From Actinomycetes bacterium (GTDB lineage: Bacteria; Actinomycetota; Actinomycetes; Actinomycetales; Demequinaceae): DNA of 24,027 nt. This document shows, piece after piece, positions 7,927 to 16,568 of this stretch. The DNA lies in NCBI GenBank assembly GCA_023411615.1, contig JAEYOR010000016.1:1-24027 (forward strand), written 5' to 3'. The position numbers and the translations under genes were made by a program. The notes below the pieces were generated by a model. It was not told the origin of the DNA and searched no databases. It saw nothing but the letters and a program-made list of their open reading frames with translations. Numbering within the stretch: the stretch's first letter is position 1; each line of letters opens with the position of its first letter.

Positions 7927-8624
7927 GAGTGGCTTCCCCCTGCCGTCGATGCGGGCTCATGGGTGTGCGCGGCGTCCCCAGCATTTTCGGGCAGCGTCGG
8001 GTCATCGGGGCGGTGCGCCCGGACCCAGGCCTGCTGCTCGTCGGTGACACCTACCACTTTGCCCTTGTAGTAGTCGTGGTCCGTGGTGCCGTCCACCATC
8101 GGGTGGGGAGCGGCGAGCATGCCCTCGGCCAGCGGGGCCAGCAGGTCCTGCTTCTCGTAGATGAGGCCCTCCCGAGTGGGCCCCGCGAGCTCAATCTCGT
8201 TCGTCATCGTGAGCGCGCGGGTGGGGCATGCCTCGATGCACAGACCGCAGAAGATGCACCGCAAGTAGTTGATCTGGTACACACGGCCGTACCGCTCACC
8301 GGGGCTCATCTGGTGGTCCGGCGTGTTGGAGTCGCCCTCCACGTAGATGGCGTCAGCGGGGCACGCCCAAGCACACAGCTCACAGCCGATGCACTTCTCG
8401 AGACCGTCCGGATAGCGGTTGAGCTGGTGGCGCCCGTGATAACGAGGTTGCACGTTCGCGGGCGTTGTCGGGTACTGCTCCGTCACGGTGGGACGGAAGA
8501 AGTTCCGCAACGTCACTCCGAACCCGGCGACGGGGAGGAGCGCTCCGCCGACGCCACCTGGGTTCGGCAGGTTAGAGACGAACTCTTCCTGAACGTCGGA
8601 CGCATTCCACTGGTGGTCACTCAC
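7923..8624 (-). CDS. nuoI: NADH-quinone oxidoreductase subunit I (two 4Fe-4S clusters N6a/N6b)
   Basis: A 233-residue peripheral-arm ferredoxin-like subunit that passes electrons from NuoG to NuoB. Two cluster motifs are complete: C78-x2-C81-x2-C84-x3-CP88 and C123-x2-C126-x2-C129-x3-CP133; in each case the fourth cysteine of one motif completes the other cluster. The start is GTG at 8622-8624: a perfect AAGGAGG lies 6 nt upstream (8631-8637), and it overlaps the nuoH end by 8 bp. The frame stays open to 8807, but that extension is arginine/proline-rich shadow of nuoH. A hydrophilic C-terminal tail of about 50 residues (from about 180), ending with His/Ser/Gly, exceeds the E. coli length of 180. 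The stop overlaps nuoJ by ATGA. Confidence 0.96.
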   Translation of the reverse strand: MSDHQWNASDVQEEFVSNLPNPGGVGGALLPVAGFGVTLRNFFRPTVTEQYPTTPANVQPRYHGRHQLNRYPDGLEKCIGCELCAWACPADAIYVEGDSNTPDHQMSPGERYGRVYQINYLRCIFCGLCIEACPTRALTMTNEIELAGPTREGLIYEKQDLLAPLAEGMLAAPHPMVDGTTDHDYYKGKVVGVTDEQQAWVRAHRPDDPTLPENAGDAAHTHEPASTAGGSHS

Positions 8625-10029
8625 TGGGAGCCTCCTTGCTGGCGTCAACGGTACGGCGCCGCGCGCGGGGGGACGGGGGAAGCTTCTGACCCGGCAGCGG
8701 CGGTACTGGATAGCCGCCCGCAAACGCGTCGAAAGGTTCTTCCGCAATGACGCGCTCGCGCTCCTCCCGTTCGGCGTCACGCCGCAACTGACGCGACTCC
8801 GCGACAATGCTGAACACCAGCCACGCGAGGATGATCGCGATCACCGGTGCCACAGCAATGAACAGCGACGTGGAGCGGCCGAAGTGCGGCAAGAGGACAA
8901 GAGCGCTGCCCCACAAGACGAGCCACGCAAGAGCGGTGGGAATGAGTACCTTCCAGCCGAAGCGGATGAACTGGTCGTAGCGGAAGCGCAGCAGCGAACC
9001 GCGCACCCACACAAAGAAGAACATAAGAAGCCAGATCTTGAGGATGAGCCACAGCGGCGGGAAGACGCCGTTGCTCAGCACCTCATAGCCGGGCCAGTCG
9101 GGGCGCCATAGCGGTTTCCATCCACCCATGAACAGCGTGGCGGCAATCGCCGACACGTTGATCATGTTCATGTACTCGGCGAGGAAGTACCACGCGAACT
9201 TCATCGACGAATACTCCGTCATGAAGCCTGCGACAAGCTCGCCTTCCGCCTCGGGCAGGTCGAAGGGAAGACGGTTGGTCTCGCCCACCATTGAGATGAC
9301 GTAGATGACAAAGGCTGGCAGCAGCGGCAGCGCCCACCACCAGTACTCTTGCGCCTCGACGATGTCGCTCAGCGACATCGAGCCCGCGTACATGAACACC
9401 GTGACAAGCGACAGGCCCATGGCGAGTTCATAGGAGATGATCTGCGCGGTCGAGCGCACTGCACCCATGAGGGGATACGTAGAGCCCGACGCCCAACCAC
9501 CGAGGACGATGCCATACACGCCGACGGCCGCACAGGCGAGCACGTAGAGCATCGCTACCGGGAAGTCGGTGAGTTGGAGCGGGGTCACCTCATCGGTGAA
9601 CGGGATCCGCGTTGCGGGCCCAAACGGGATGACCGCAAAGATGAGGAGAGCCGAGAACACGGAGATCATCGGCGCCACGATGTACAGCAGCTTCTCGGAA
9701 GCCCGGACGGTGATGTCCTCCTTCATGAGGAGCTTCATCGCGTCCATGATCGACTGGAACAAACCAAAAGGACCGTGACGGTTGGGGCCTGGTCGTTGTT
9801 GCAGGCGGCCGATGACGCGGCGCTCAAACCACACGGCAAACAGCACGGAGGTCAGCAGGAACACGAGGACGAGCACTGCCTTGATGATGACGATCCAGAT
9901 CGAGTCACCCTCAAGCGAGTATTCGATGCGCTGAATGCACGCGAGGCGCACGGCATCGATGTTCGCCGGGTCGGTGACGCCGCAGGTCTCCTGTGCAGGA
10001 GTGAGGTCAACCTCAAGCGGAAGGATCAC
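8617..10029 (-). CDS. nuoH: NADH-quinone oxidoreductase subunit H (quinone-site membrane subunit)
   Basis: A 470-residue membrane subunit that joins the peripheral and membrane arms and helps form the quinone chamber with NuoD and NuoB. Conserved features are ERRVIGRLQQRPGPNRHGP (about 69-87) and the loop beginning VGETNRLPFDLPEAEGEL (about 265-285), which are diagnostic for the family. It is longer than the 325-residue E. coli protein at both ends: about 40 extra N-terminal residues and a charged, proline-rich C-terminal tail of about 65 residues after the last helix. The start is GTG at 10027-10029, overlapping the nuoG stop (GTGA), with GAAGGGAG 7 nt upstream (10037-10044); the frame is open to 10119 but that part is a shadow of nuoG. 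The 3' end overlaps nuoI by 8 bp. Confidence 0.96.
   Translation of the reverse strand: MILPLEVDLTPAQETCGVTDPANIDAVRLACIQRIEYSLEGDSIWIVIIKAVLVLVFLLTSVLFAVWFERRVIGRLQQRPGPNRHGPFGLFQSIMDAMKLLMKEDITVRASEKLLYIVAPMISVFSALLIFAVIPFGPATRIPFTDEVTPLQLTDFPVAMLYVLACAAVGVYGIVLGGWASGSTYPLMGAVRSTAQIISYELAMGLSLVTVFMYAGSMSLSDIVEAQEYWWWALPLLPAFVIYVISMVGETNRLPFDLPEAEGELVAGFMTEYSSMKFAWYFLAEYMNMINVSAIAATLFMGGWKPLWRPDWPGYEVLSNGVFPPLWLILKIWLLMFFFVWVRGSLLRFRYDQFIRFGWKVLIPTALAWLVLWGSALVLLPHFGRSTSLFIAVAPVIAIILAWLVFSIVAESRQLRRDAEREERERVIAEEPFDAFAGGYPVPPLPGQKLPPSPRARRRTVDASKEAPSE
8631..8637 (-). promoter_or_regulatory. Strong ribosome-binding site fixing the nuoI start
   Basis: Minus-strand AAGGAGG, fully complementary to the 16S rRNA tail, 6 nt before GTG at 8624 and inside the 3' end of nuoH. 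It decides the start against the much longer open frame that extends to 8807. Confidence 0.85.
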
Positions 10030-12530
10030 GCGCTCGCTCCCTTCACGACGACCGTGGCGCCAGGTGCCACGCCCAATTGCTCGGCTACCCAGGAATTCTG
10101 GGACTTTGCCGGCACCCACACCACGCCGTCAGCCATGCCCTCCGTCACCACGAGCGGCAGATCGATTGACGAGCGGCGCACGCCGGTGATGGAAACGACG
10201 CCCGACAACTTGGCCTTGGCGGCGGTAGCAGGCGAAACACGGGCAACGGAGACGTGCGCAGTGCCTGCGAGGTACGGTTCGCCGTCCTGCAGAGAGCCTT
10301 CGTCCACCTGGAGCTGCCACGACGCCAAGACGAGTTCGTTTGCCTTGCGCACGGTGTTCGCGGCAGCCGCGACGTTTGGCGCCTGAGGACGCTCATCTGA
10401 GGAGCCCGCACCGAGGGTGGCAAGTTCCTGGTTGGCGTCCTCAACGGTCGCGGTGCCGAGCGTCACGCCCATCTGACGGGCGAGAAGATCGAGCACGCGG
10501 TGATCCGACATCGCGTCCGTGTGGATCGCGGTCGCGAACGCCCGCAGGCGGCCCTCCCAGTTGACGAAGGTGCCGGACTTCTCGGACGGCGGTGCCACCG
10601 GGAGGACAACGTCGGCGGCGTCGGTGACGGACGTACGACGCACTTCGAGGCTGACAACGAATTTTGCCGTGTCGATGGCCTTGAGCAGGTTCTCCGTGAG
10701 ATCCGCCGGATCCACACCGCCGATGACAAGACCGTCGAGGTTCTTGGACGCCGCGGCGGCGATGATCGCGTCGGCATCGCGGCCCACACCCAAGGGCAGT
10801 TCGCCACCCCACACCTCGGCCACGGCCTTGCGAGCCGAAAGCGAGCCAGCATCGCGACCGCCCGGGAGCAATCCGGGCAAGGCTCCCGCTTCAACTGCGC
10901 CACGTTCCCCTGCGCGGCGCGGGATCCACGCGACCCGGGCCTTGGAACGTCGGGCCACATCGGCGACGGCGGTGAAACCACCCGCGACACCCGCAAGGCG
11001 CTCGCCGACGATGATGATCGCGCCGGGCTCCTTGAGCGCCTTGAACGCGTCCTTGCTCCCCTTCAGTGCATTGAGCGCCGCAGCCTCTTGGCCGGGCACG
11101 GTGGGGATGAGCGTCGCGTTGAGCTTCTCAGCACCGCGCGACAGGAACGGTGCAACCGTGAAGACCCGCTGCCTGCCGAGGGACTTCCTCAGGCGCAAGA
11201 ACACGATGCCACCCTCGTCCTCCGGCTCGAAGCCAACGAGCACAACAGTCGGAGCCTTTTCGAGGTCCTGGAAGGTGACGCCTAGGCCGGTTGCGGCAAC
11301 GTAGGCACCAAGGAATGCCTGCTCCTCATCGGAGTGGCTGCGAGTGCGGGTGTCGACGTCGTGAGTGCCAAGCGCGAGGCGAGCGAACTTGCCATACGCG
11401 TAGGCGTCTTCCATCGTGATGCGCCCGCCCGGGAGCACGCCCACACCCTTTGCCTTCTTGTCGGCAGGGGTGCCGGTGCGGCCAGCGGCGGCCTTCAGAC
11501 CTTCAGCGGCGACAGTGAGCGCCTCGGGCCATGAGACCTCGACGAGCACGCCATCTTTGCGAACCAAGGGATGAGTGAGGCGGTCAGGCTGGTTTTGCCA
11601 AGAGAAAGCGAAGCGGTCCTTGTCGGTGATCCACTCTTCGTTGACCACGGGGTCATTGTCAGCGAGACGGCGCAGAATCTTGCCGCGGCGGTGGTCGGTA
11701 CGGATCGCCGAACCCGACGAATCGTGTTCGGACACACCCGGGCTTGAGATCAAGTCAAATGGGCGCGAGCGGAAGCGGTACGCGGCGCTCGTCAGCGCGC
11801 CAACCGGGCAGATCTGAATCGTGTTGCCCGAGTAGTACGAGCTGAAAGGACGGCCCGATTCGTCCTCAACGGCCGCTCCGAGCGGCGCATAGCCGTCGAA
11901 GCCGAGCACATCCTCGTCAAAACGGCCGATCTGCTGGAGAGCACCGCGGTTCTGCAAGTCGATGAAGGCGTCGCCCGCGATCTCCTTGGAGAAACGCGTG
12001 CACCGCTGGCACATGATGCACCGCTCGCGGTCAAGGAGGATCGAACTCGACAAAGCCAGCGGCTTCTCGAAGGTGCGCTTGACGTCGACAAAGCGCGACT
12101 CGGGACGGCCATGGCTCAGCGCCTGATTCTGGAGGGGGCACTCGCCGCCCTTGTCACATACCGGGCAGTCGAGCGGGTGGTTGATGAGGAGAAGCTCGAT
12201 GATGCCCTTCTGGGCACGGTCTGCTTCTTCCGACGTGTGCTGGGTGTTGACCACCATGCCATCGGTGACAGTCATCGCGCACGAGGGCTGCGGCTTGGGG
12301 AAGGCGCGCAAGTTGCCATCCGGGCCGGGGCTTGCGACGTCGACGAGGCACTGGCGGCATGCACCCACAGGCTTGAGCAAGGGGTGGTCGCAAAAGCGCG
12401 GAATGTCGATGCCCACCTGCTCCGCAGCGCGGATGATGAGGGTGTCCTTCTCGACCTGAGTCTCGATGCCGTCAATCGTGACGGTGACGAGGTTGGTCGC
12501 GGCAGGCGCGTTGTCCGCGGTGGCGGTCAT
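10026..12530 (-). CDS. nuoG: NADH-quinone oxidoreductase subunit G (iron-sulfur subunit)
   Basis: An 834-residue peripheral-arm subunit that carries electrons from NuoF towards NuoI. The N-terminal ferredoxin domain holds a 2Fe-2S site (C47, C58, C61, C84). The next 4Fe-4S site has the usual histidine ligand (H118, C122, C125, C131), and a second uses C171, C174, C177 and C241. From about residue 255 on there is a molybdopterin-oxidoreductase-like domain that in complex I binds no cofactor. The additional N7 cluster site known from E. coli and Thermus (C-x2-C-x3-C-x27-C) is recognisable by spacing, but all four ligand positions are substituted: S267, D270, S274, T302. ATG start at 12528-12530 overlaps the nuoF stop (ATGA); the stop overlaps nuoH by GTGA. 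Length is within the range of actinobacterial NuoG. Confidence 0.96.
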   Translation of the reverse strand: MTATADNAPAATNLVTVTIDGIETQVEKDTLIIRAAEQVGIDIPRFCDHPLLKPVGACRQCLVDVASPGPDGNLRAFPKPQPSCAMTVTDGMVVNTQHTSEEADRAQKGIIELLLINHPLDCPVCDKGGECPLQNQALSHGRPESRFVDVKRTFEKPLALSSSILLDRERCIMCQRCTRFSKEIAGDAFIDLQNRGALQQIGRFDEDVLGFDGYAPLGAAVEDESGRPFSSYYSGNTIQICPVGALTSAAYRFRSRPFDLISSPGVSEHDSSGSAIRTDHRRGKILRRLADNDPVVNEEWITDKDRFAFSWQNQPDRLTHPLVRKDGVLVEVSWPEALTVAAEGLKAAAGRTGTPADKKAKGVGVLPGGRITMEDAYAYGKFARLALGTHDVDTRTRSHSDEEQAFLGAYVAATGLGVTFQDLEKAPTVVLVGFEPEDEGGIVFLRLRKSLGRQRVFTVAPFLSRGAEKLNATLIPTVPGQEAAALNALKGSKDAFKALKEPGAIIIVGERLAGVAGGFTAVADVARRSKARVAWIPRRAGERGAVEAGALPGLLPGGRDAGSLSARKAVAEVWGGELPLGVGRDADAIIAAAASKNLDGLVIGGVDPADLTENLLKAIDTAKFVVSLEVRRTSVTDAADVVLPVAPPSEKSGTFVNWEGRLRAFATAIHTDAMSDHRVLDLLARQMGVTLGTATVEDANQELATLGAGSSDERPQAPNVAAAANTVRKANELVLASWQLQVDEGSLQDGEPYLAGTAHVSVARVSPATAAKAKLSGVVSITGVRRSSIDLPLVVTEGMADGVVWVPAKSQNSWVAEQLGVAPGATVVVKGASA

Positions 12531-13846
12531 GCGTGGGCCTCCTCGGGAGACGACTCGTAGTCAAAGAGGGCGGAGGCGGCACGGTCAAACGGGCAGGCGC
12601 CCAGTTCCACGTGCTTCTCATACTCCTGCCGGAACAGCTGAATTGACGAGGTGACCGACGACGTCGCCCCATCGCCCAACGCACAGAATGCGCGGCCCAG
12701 AATCGAATCGCACGTCGCAACGAGTTGGTCGATGTCGGCGTACGTGCCCTGGCCCGCTTCGAGGCGGTGGAGGATGAGGGTGAGCCAGTATGTGCCCTCG
12801 CGGCACGGGGTGCACTTGCCACATGACTCGTGCTTGTAGAACTCGGCCCAGCGCTCCACAGCGCGCACCACACACGTCGTCTCATCGAAGAGCTGCAGCG
12901 CCCGGGTGCCGAGCATCGACCCGGCGGCGCCCACACTCTCGTAGTCGAGCGGGATGTCGAGGTGCTCGGCGGTGAACAGCGGGGTGGATGACCCACCGGG
13001 AGTCCAGAACTTCAACTCGTGGCCCTCGCGCATTCCGCCGGCCATCTCGAGCAGTTCGCGCAAGGTGATCCCAAGCGGTGCCTCGTACTGACCTGGGTTC
13101 TTCACGTGGCCGGACAAGGAGAAAAGGCCCATCCCCTTGGAGCGCTCGGTGCCCATCCCGGCGAACCAATCAACGCCGTTGGCGATAATCGACGGCACGG
13201 AGGCGATGGACTCAACGTTGTTGACAACGGTGGGACGTGCGTACAGGCCCGCCACTGCAGGGAAAGGCGGCTTGAGGCGCGGCTGGCCGCGGCGGCCCTC
13301 CAATGAGTCAAGCAGTGCGGTCTCTTCACCACAGATGTAGGCACCCGCGCCAGCGTGGACGGTGATGTCGAGGTCGAAGCCCGATCCCTGGATGTTCTTG
13401 CCCAGCCAGCCGTTGTTGTACGCCTCTTCCACCGCCTTGAGAAGACGGCGGTAGACGTGCACCACTTCGCCGCGCACATAAATGAAGGCATGGTTGCAGC
13501 CAATGGCAAAGGACGTGATGATCGCGCCCTCGATCAGCACGTGCGGCGCAGCAAGCATCGTCGGGATGTCCTTGCACGTACCGGGCTCGGACTCGTCGGC
13601 GTTGACCACAAGGTAGCGCGGGCCGCCGTCGGGAGCAGGGAGGAAGCCCCACTTCATGCCCGTGGGGAAGCCGGCACCACCACGTCCACGCAGGCCCGAG
13701 TCCTTGACCGCCTGGATGATCGCCTCAGGCGACATCCCAAAGGCCTTCGCTGCAGCGTCGTACCCGCCCTTGCTCACATACGTGTCAAAGTTCCACGAGC
13801 GCTCAAGGCCCCACGTGGCACTGAGAACGGGGATCAGATCAGTCAC
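12527..13846 (-). CDS. nuoF: NADH-quinone oxidoreductase subunit F (NADH/FMN subunit)
   Basis: A 439-residue entry subunit of complex I that oxidises NADH and reduces FMN. The glycine-rich NADH/FMN motif GRGGAGFPTG is at 54-63, and NADESEPGT (82-90) lines the flavin site. The C-terminal 4Fe-4S cluster N3 is bound by C342, C345, C348 (SCGKCTPCREGT) and C388 (AFCALGDGA). I place the start at GTG 13844-13846 because it forms the GTGA overlap with the nuoE stop that recurs throughout this operon and has GGAAGGGA 8 nt upstream (13855-13862). An in-frame GTG six codons earlier (13862-13864) has no good ribosome site. The stop overlaps the nuoG start by 4 bp. Confidence 0.96.
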   Translation of the reverse strand: MTDLIPVLSATWGLERSWNFDTYVSKGGYDAAAKAFGMSPEAIIQAVKDSGLRGRGGAGFPTGMKWGFLPAPDGGPRYLVVNADESEPGTCKDIPTMLAAPHVLIEGAIITSFAIGCNHAFIYVRGEVVHVYRRLLKAVEEAYNNGWLGKNIQGSGFDLDITVHAGAGAYICGEETALLDSLEGRRGQPRLKPPFPAVAGLYARPTVVNNVESIASVPSIIANGVDWFAGMGTERSKGMGLFSLSGHVKNPGQYEAPLGITLRELLEMAGGMREGHELKFWTPGGSSTPLFTAEHLDIPLDYESVGAAGSMLGTRALQLFDETTCVVRAVERWAEFYKHESCGKCTPCREGTYWLTLILHRLEAGQGTYADIDQLVATCDSILGRAFCALGDGATSSVTSSIQLFRQEYEKHVELGACPFDRAASALFDYESSPEEAHA

Positions 13847-14499
13847 GAGTCCTGTCCCTTCCACCCCTGGTCTTTGGCGACCTCAATGCCGGCAAGCGAC
13901 GGTGCGCCTGCGGACGGGCCCTCATCTGCGCGGCCGTCAGGGAATCCTGCAAGCACACGTGACACCTCTTTGAACGTCGCGACGGTGTCGGCGCCGCGGG
14001 TGGGCTTGACGGGTTTCCCGTCCAAGATGTCGTCGACGAGCTGCAACGCCGTCTCTGGCGTCATGTTGTCGAAGAACTCCCAGTTCACCATCATGACGGG
14101 CGCAAAATCGCATGCCGCATTGCATTCGAGACGCTCAAGCGAGATCTTGCCGTCGGCCGTCGTCTCGTCGTGGCCCACGCCGCAGTGCTCACTGACCCGA
14201 CGCCAGATCTCGTCGCCGCCCATGATGGCGCACAGCGTGTTAGTGCATACGCCCACTTGGTATTCGCCATTTGGACGACGCTTGTACTGGGTATAGAACG
14301 TCGCGACGGCCGATACCTCGGGCGGGGTGAGGCCCAATTGGTCAGCGCAGAACTGGATGCCATCCGGCGAGATGTAGCCGTCGATCGACTGCACGAGGTG
14401 CAGCATCGGCAGCAGCGCGGAGCGCTCCACCGGGTAACGGCTCTTGATGTCGGCGGCATCCGTGGTGAGCGCCGCGAGGGTGGACTCGTCGTAGGTCAT
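13843..14499 (-). CDS. nuoE: NADH-quinone oxidoreductase subunit E (2Fe-2S, thioredoxin-like)
   Basis: A 218-residue peripheral subunit with a thioredoxin-like fold carrying the off-path 2Fe-2S cluster N1a beside the flavin in NuoF. The ligands are C85 and C90 (VCTNTLC) and C126 and C130 (LECNAAC), the canonical C-x4-C ... C-x3-C arrangement. An alpha-helical N-terminal part (about 1-75) is as usual. The C-terminal 50 or so residues are a low-complexity Gly/Ala/Asp/Pro tail not needed for the fold, which makes it longer than the 166-residue E. coli protein. ATG start at 14497-14499 overlaps the nuoD stop (ATGA). The stop overlaps the start chosen for nuoF (GTGA). Confidence 0.96.
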   Translation of the reverse strand: MTYDESTLAALTTDAADIKSRYPVERSALLPMLHLVQSIDGYISPDGIQFCADQLGLTPPEVSAVATFYTQYKRRPNGEYQVGVCTNTLCAIMGGDEIWRRVSEHCGVGHDETTADGKISLERLECNAACDFAPVMMVNWEFFDNMTPETALQLVDDILDGKPVKPTRGADTVATFKEVSRVLAGFPDGRADEGPSAGAPSLAGIEVAKDQGWKGQDS

Positions 14500-15848
14500 C
14501 GGTCGACGCCTCCCAGGACCATGTCGATCGTGGCGATCGCCACCACCACGTCGGCCACCTGGCCGCCTTCGGTGAGCGCCGAGAGCGCCTGCAAATTGTT
14601 GAAACCCGGGTCACGGAAGTGCGCGCGCCACGGCTTGGTGCCGCCATCCGAGACCACGTGGACGCCGAGGAAACCCTTGGGGTTCTCGACAGCCGCGTAG
14701 GCCTGACCGGCCGGCACGGGGAAGCCTTCCGTCACGAGCTTGAAGTGGTGGATGAGCGCTTCCATCGACTCACCCATGATGTGGCGAATGTGCTCAAACG
14801 AGTTGCCCTGGCCGTCCGATCCGACGGACAGCTGGGAGGGCAGTGCGATCTTCTTGTCGGCCACCATGACGGGCGCGCCCTCAAGCTGCTCAAGGCGATC
14901 CGCGCACTGCTCAATGATCTTGAGCGATTCGTAGCATTCCTCAAGACGGAGCACCACGCGGCTGTAAGCGTCGGCATCCGTGGACGTGGGCACGGCAAAG
15001 TCGTACGTCTCGTAACCCGCGTAGGGCTCGGACTTGCGAAGGTCGTACGGCACGCCTGCCGAGCGGAGGATGGGCCCGGTGATTCCGAGCGCCATGCATG
15101 CGGCAAGGTCGAGAGTTGCGACGCCCTGGAGACGGCCCTTGAAGATCGGGTTCTCGAGCTGGAGGAGTGCGAGCTCGTCGACGCGCTGGCGCACCGCGGG
15201 GATCATCTCGCGGATCATCTTCACCGCGCCCTCGGGCGTGTCAATTGCGACGCCGCCCGGGCGGATGTACGCATTGTTGACGCGCAGGCCAGTGATGGCC
15301 TCGATCACCTTGAAGGTCTCTTCACGGCCGATGAACGCCGTGGTCATCACCGTGGTGGCGCCCATCTCGTTGCCACCGGTACCAATGGCGACAAGGTGCG
15401 AACCAATGCGGGTGAGCTCCATCATGAGCACGCGCAACACATTGGCGCGCTCGGGAATGTCATCGGTGATGCCGAGGAGCTTCTCGGCCCCCATGCAGAA
15501 CACGGCCTCGTTGAACATCGGCGCCACGTAGTCCATGCGCGTACAGAACGTGACGCCCTGCGTCCACGTCCGGTACTCCATGTTCTTCTCGATGCCGGTG
15601 TGGAGGTAACCGATGCCTGCGCGGCATTCGGTGACGGTCTCGCCTTCCACTTCCAACATGATGCGCAGCACACCGTGCGTGGACGGGTGTTGTGGACCCA
15701 TGTTGAACACGAGACGCTGCTCGCCGAGACGAGTGGCCTCTTCTGCAATGTCGGACCAGTCGCCCCCAAAGACGGTGAACTCAGGCGCCGTGCCGTCGTC
15801 CTCTCCAAGGCCGGCTGTGGCGTGGGGGGCGGTGTACTCAGTAGTCAT
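14496..15848 (-). CDS. nuoD: NADH-quinone oxidoreductase subunit D (49-kDa quinone-site subunit)
   Basis: A 450-residue peripheral subunit related to the large subunit of NiFe hydrogenases, without the metal-binding cysteines. With NuoB it forms the head of the quinone pocket. The quinone-contacting residues can be assigned: H58 in GPQHPSTHG and Y107 in RMDYVAP, 49 residues apart like H38 and Y87 in Thermus Nqo4. Length is typical for a stand-alone NuoD; it is not fused to NuoC as in E. coli. ATG start at 15846-15848, preceded by GGAGG (15854-15858) 5 nt upstream and 9 nt after the nuoC stop. The first 40 residues are acidic and probably flexible. The stop overlaps nuoE by 4 bp. Confidence 0.97.
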   Translation of the reverse strand: MTTEYTAPHATAGLGEDDGTAPEFTVFGGDWSDIAEEATRLGEQRLVFNMGPQHPSTHGVLRIMLEVEGETVTECRAGIGYLHTGIEKNMEYRTWTQGVTFCTRMDYVAPMFNEAVFCMGAEKLLGITDDIPERANVLRVLMMELTRIGSHLVAIGTGGNEMGATTVMTTAFIGREETFKVIEAITGLRVNNAYIRPGGVAIDTPEGAVKMIREMIPAVRQRVDELALLQLENPIFKGRLQGVATLDLAACMALGITGPILRSAGVPYDLRKSEPYAGYETYDFAVPTSTDADAYSRVVLRLEECYESLKIIEQCADRLEQLEGAPVMVADKKIALPSQLSVGSDGQGNSFEHIRHIMGESMEALIHHFKLVTEGFPVPAGQAYAAVENPKGFLGVHVVSDGGTKPWRAHFRDPGFNNLQALSALTEGGQVADVVVAIATIDMVLGGVDR

Positions 15849-15857
15849 CGCGTCCTC

Positions 15858-16568
15858 CTACCTGTACTGCCGACGCTGGTCGGGGGAGGGAATTTCCGCA
15901 CCCTTGTACTCAATCGGGATGCCGCCCAACGGGTAGTCCTTGCGCTGGGGGTGGCCTACCCAGTCGTCGGGCATCTCAATGCGCGCAAGTCCGGGGTGGC
16001 CGTCAAAGATGATGCCAAAGAAGTCCCACGTCTCGCGCTCGTGCCAGTTATTGGCCGGGTACACCGAGGTGACCGACGGGATGTGCGGGTCAGCGTCGGG
16101 CACCGAGACCTCAACGCGGATGCGGCGGTTGTGGGTGATCGATTGGATTGGGTACACAGCGTGCAGCTCACGGCCAGTGTGAGCCGGGTAGTGCACGCCG
16201 CTCACGCCAAGGCAGAACTCAAAGCGGAGGTCCTGGTCATCACGCAAGTGCTGGCATACCTCGATGAGGTGCTCACGCGCGATATGCAAGGTCAGTTCGC
16301 CCCGGTCGATGATGACGGACTCGATCGCCGCCTCGGCCTTGTCGCCAAGCAACTCCTCCAGCACGTCGACAACCTCATCGAACCAGCCGCCATACGGGCG
16401 CTGGGCGACAGCGGGCTCGTAGACAAAGCGGGTGAGGCCGTCGTAGCCGGACGTGTCGCCGCGGGCGGCGAACATGCCCTGGCGCACGTTGATGAGGGTG
16501 CGGCCGCCGGGGCTCACGGGGCCAATCTCGGCGCCGTTTTCAGGACGATTCTCGATGGCGTCGCTCAC
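15858..16568 (-). CDS. nuoC: NADH-quinone oxidoreductase subunit C (30-kDa subunit)
   Basis: A 236-residue peripheral-arm structural subunit that binds no cofactor and packs against NuoD and NuoI. The signature of the respiratory-chain 30-kDa family is clear near the C-terminus: ERETWDFFGIIFDGHP (about 175-190), then MPDDWVGHPQRKDYPL (about 197-212). The N-terminal 60 residues are less conserved, as is usual in actinobacteria. Start GTG at 16566-16568 overlapping the nuoB stop (GTGA); stop TAG at 15858-15860, whose neighbourhood forms the nuoD ribosome site. Confidence 0.96.
   Translation of the reverse strand: MSDAIENRPENGAEIGPVSPGGRTLINVRQGMFAARGDTSGYDGLTRFVYEPAVAQRPYGGWFDEVVDVLEELLGDKAEAAIESVIIDRGELTLHIAREHLIEVCQHLRDDQDLRFEFCLGVSGVHYPAHTGRELHAVYPIQSITHNRRIRVEVSVPDADPHIPSVTSVYPANNWHERETWDFFGIIFDGHPGLARIEMPDDWVGHPQRKDYPLGGIPIEYKGAEIPSPDQRRQYR

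Noticed and set aside
8625..8807. N-terminal extension of the nuoI frame
   Set aside because: The 61 extra codons overlap nuoH in another frame and are Arg/Pro/Ser-rich. A perfect AAGGAGG lies just before the GTG at 8624.
10030..10119. N-terminal extension of the nuoH frame
   Set aside because: It lies inside nuoG and has no ribosome site. The GTG at 10029 forms the GTGA overlap and has GAAGGGAG at the right distance.
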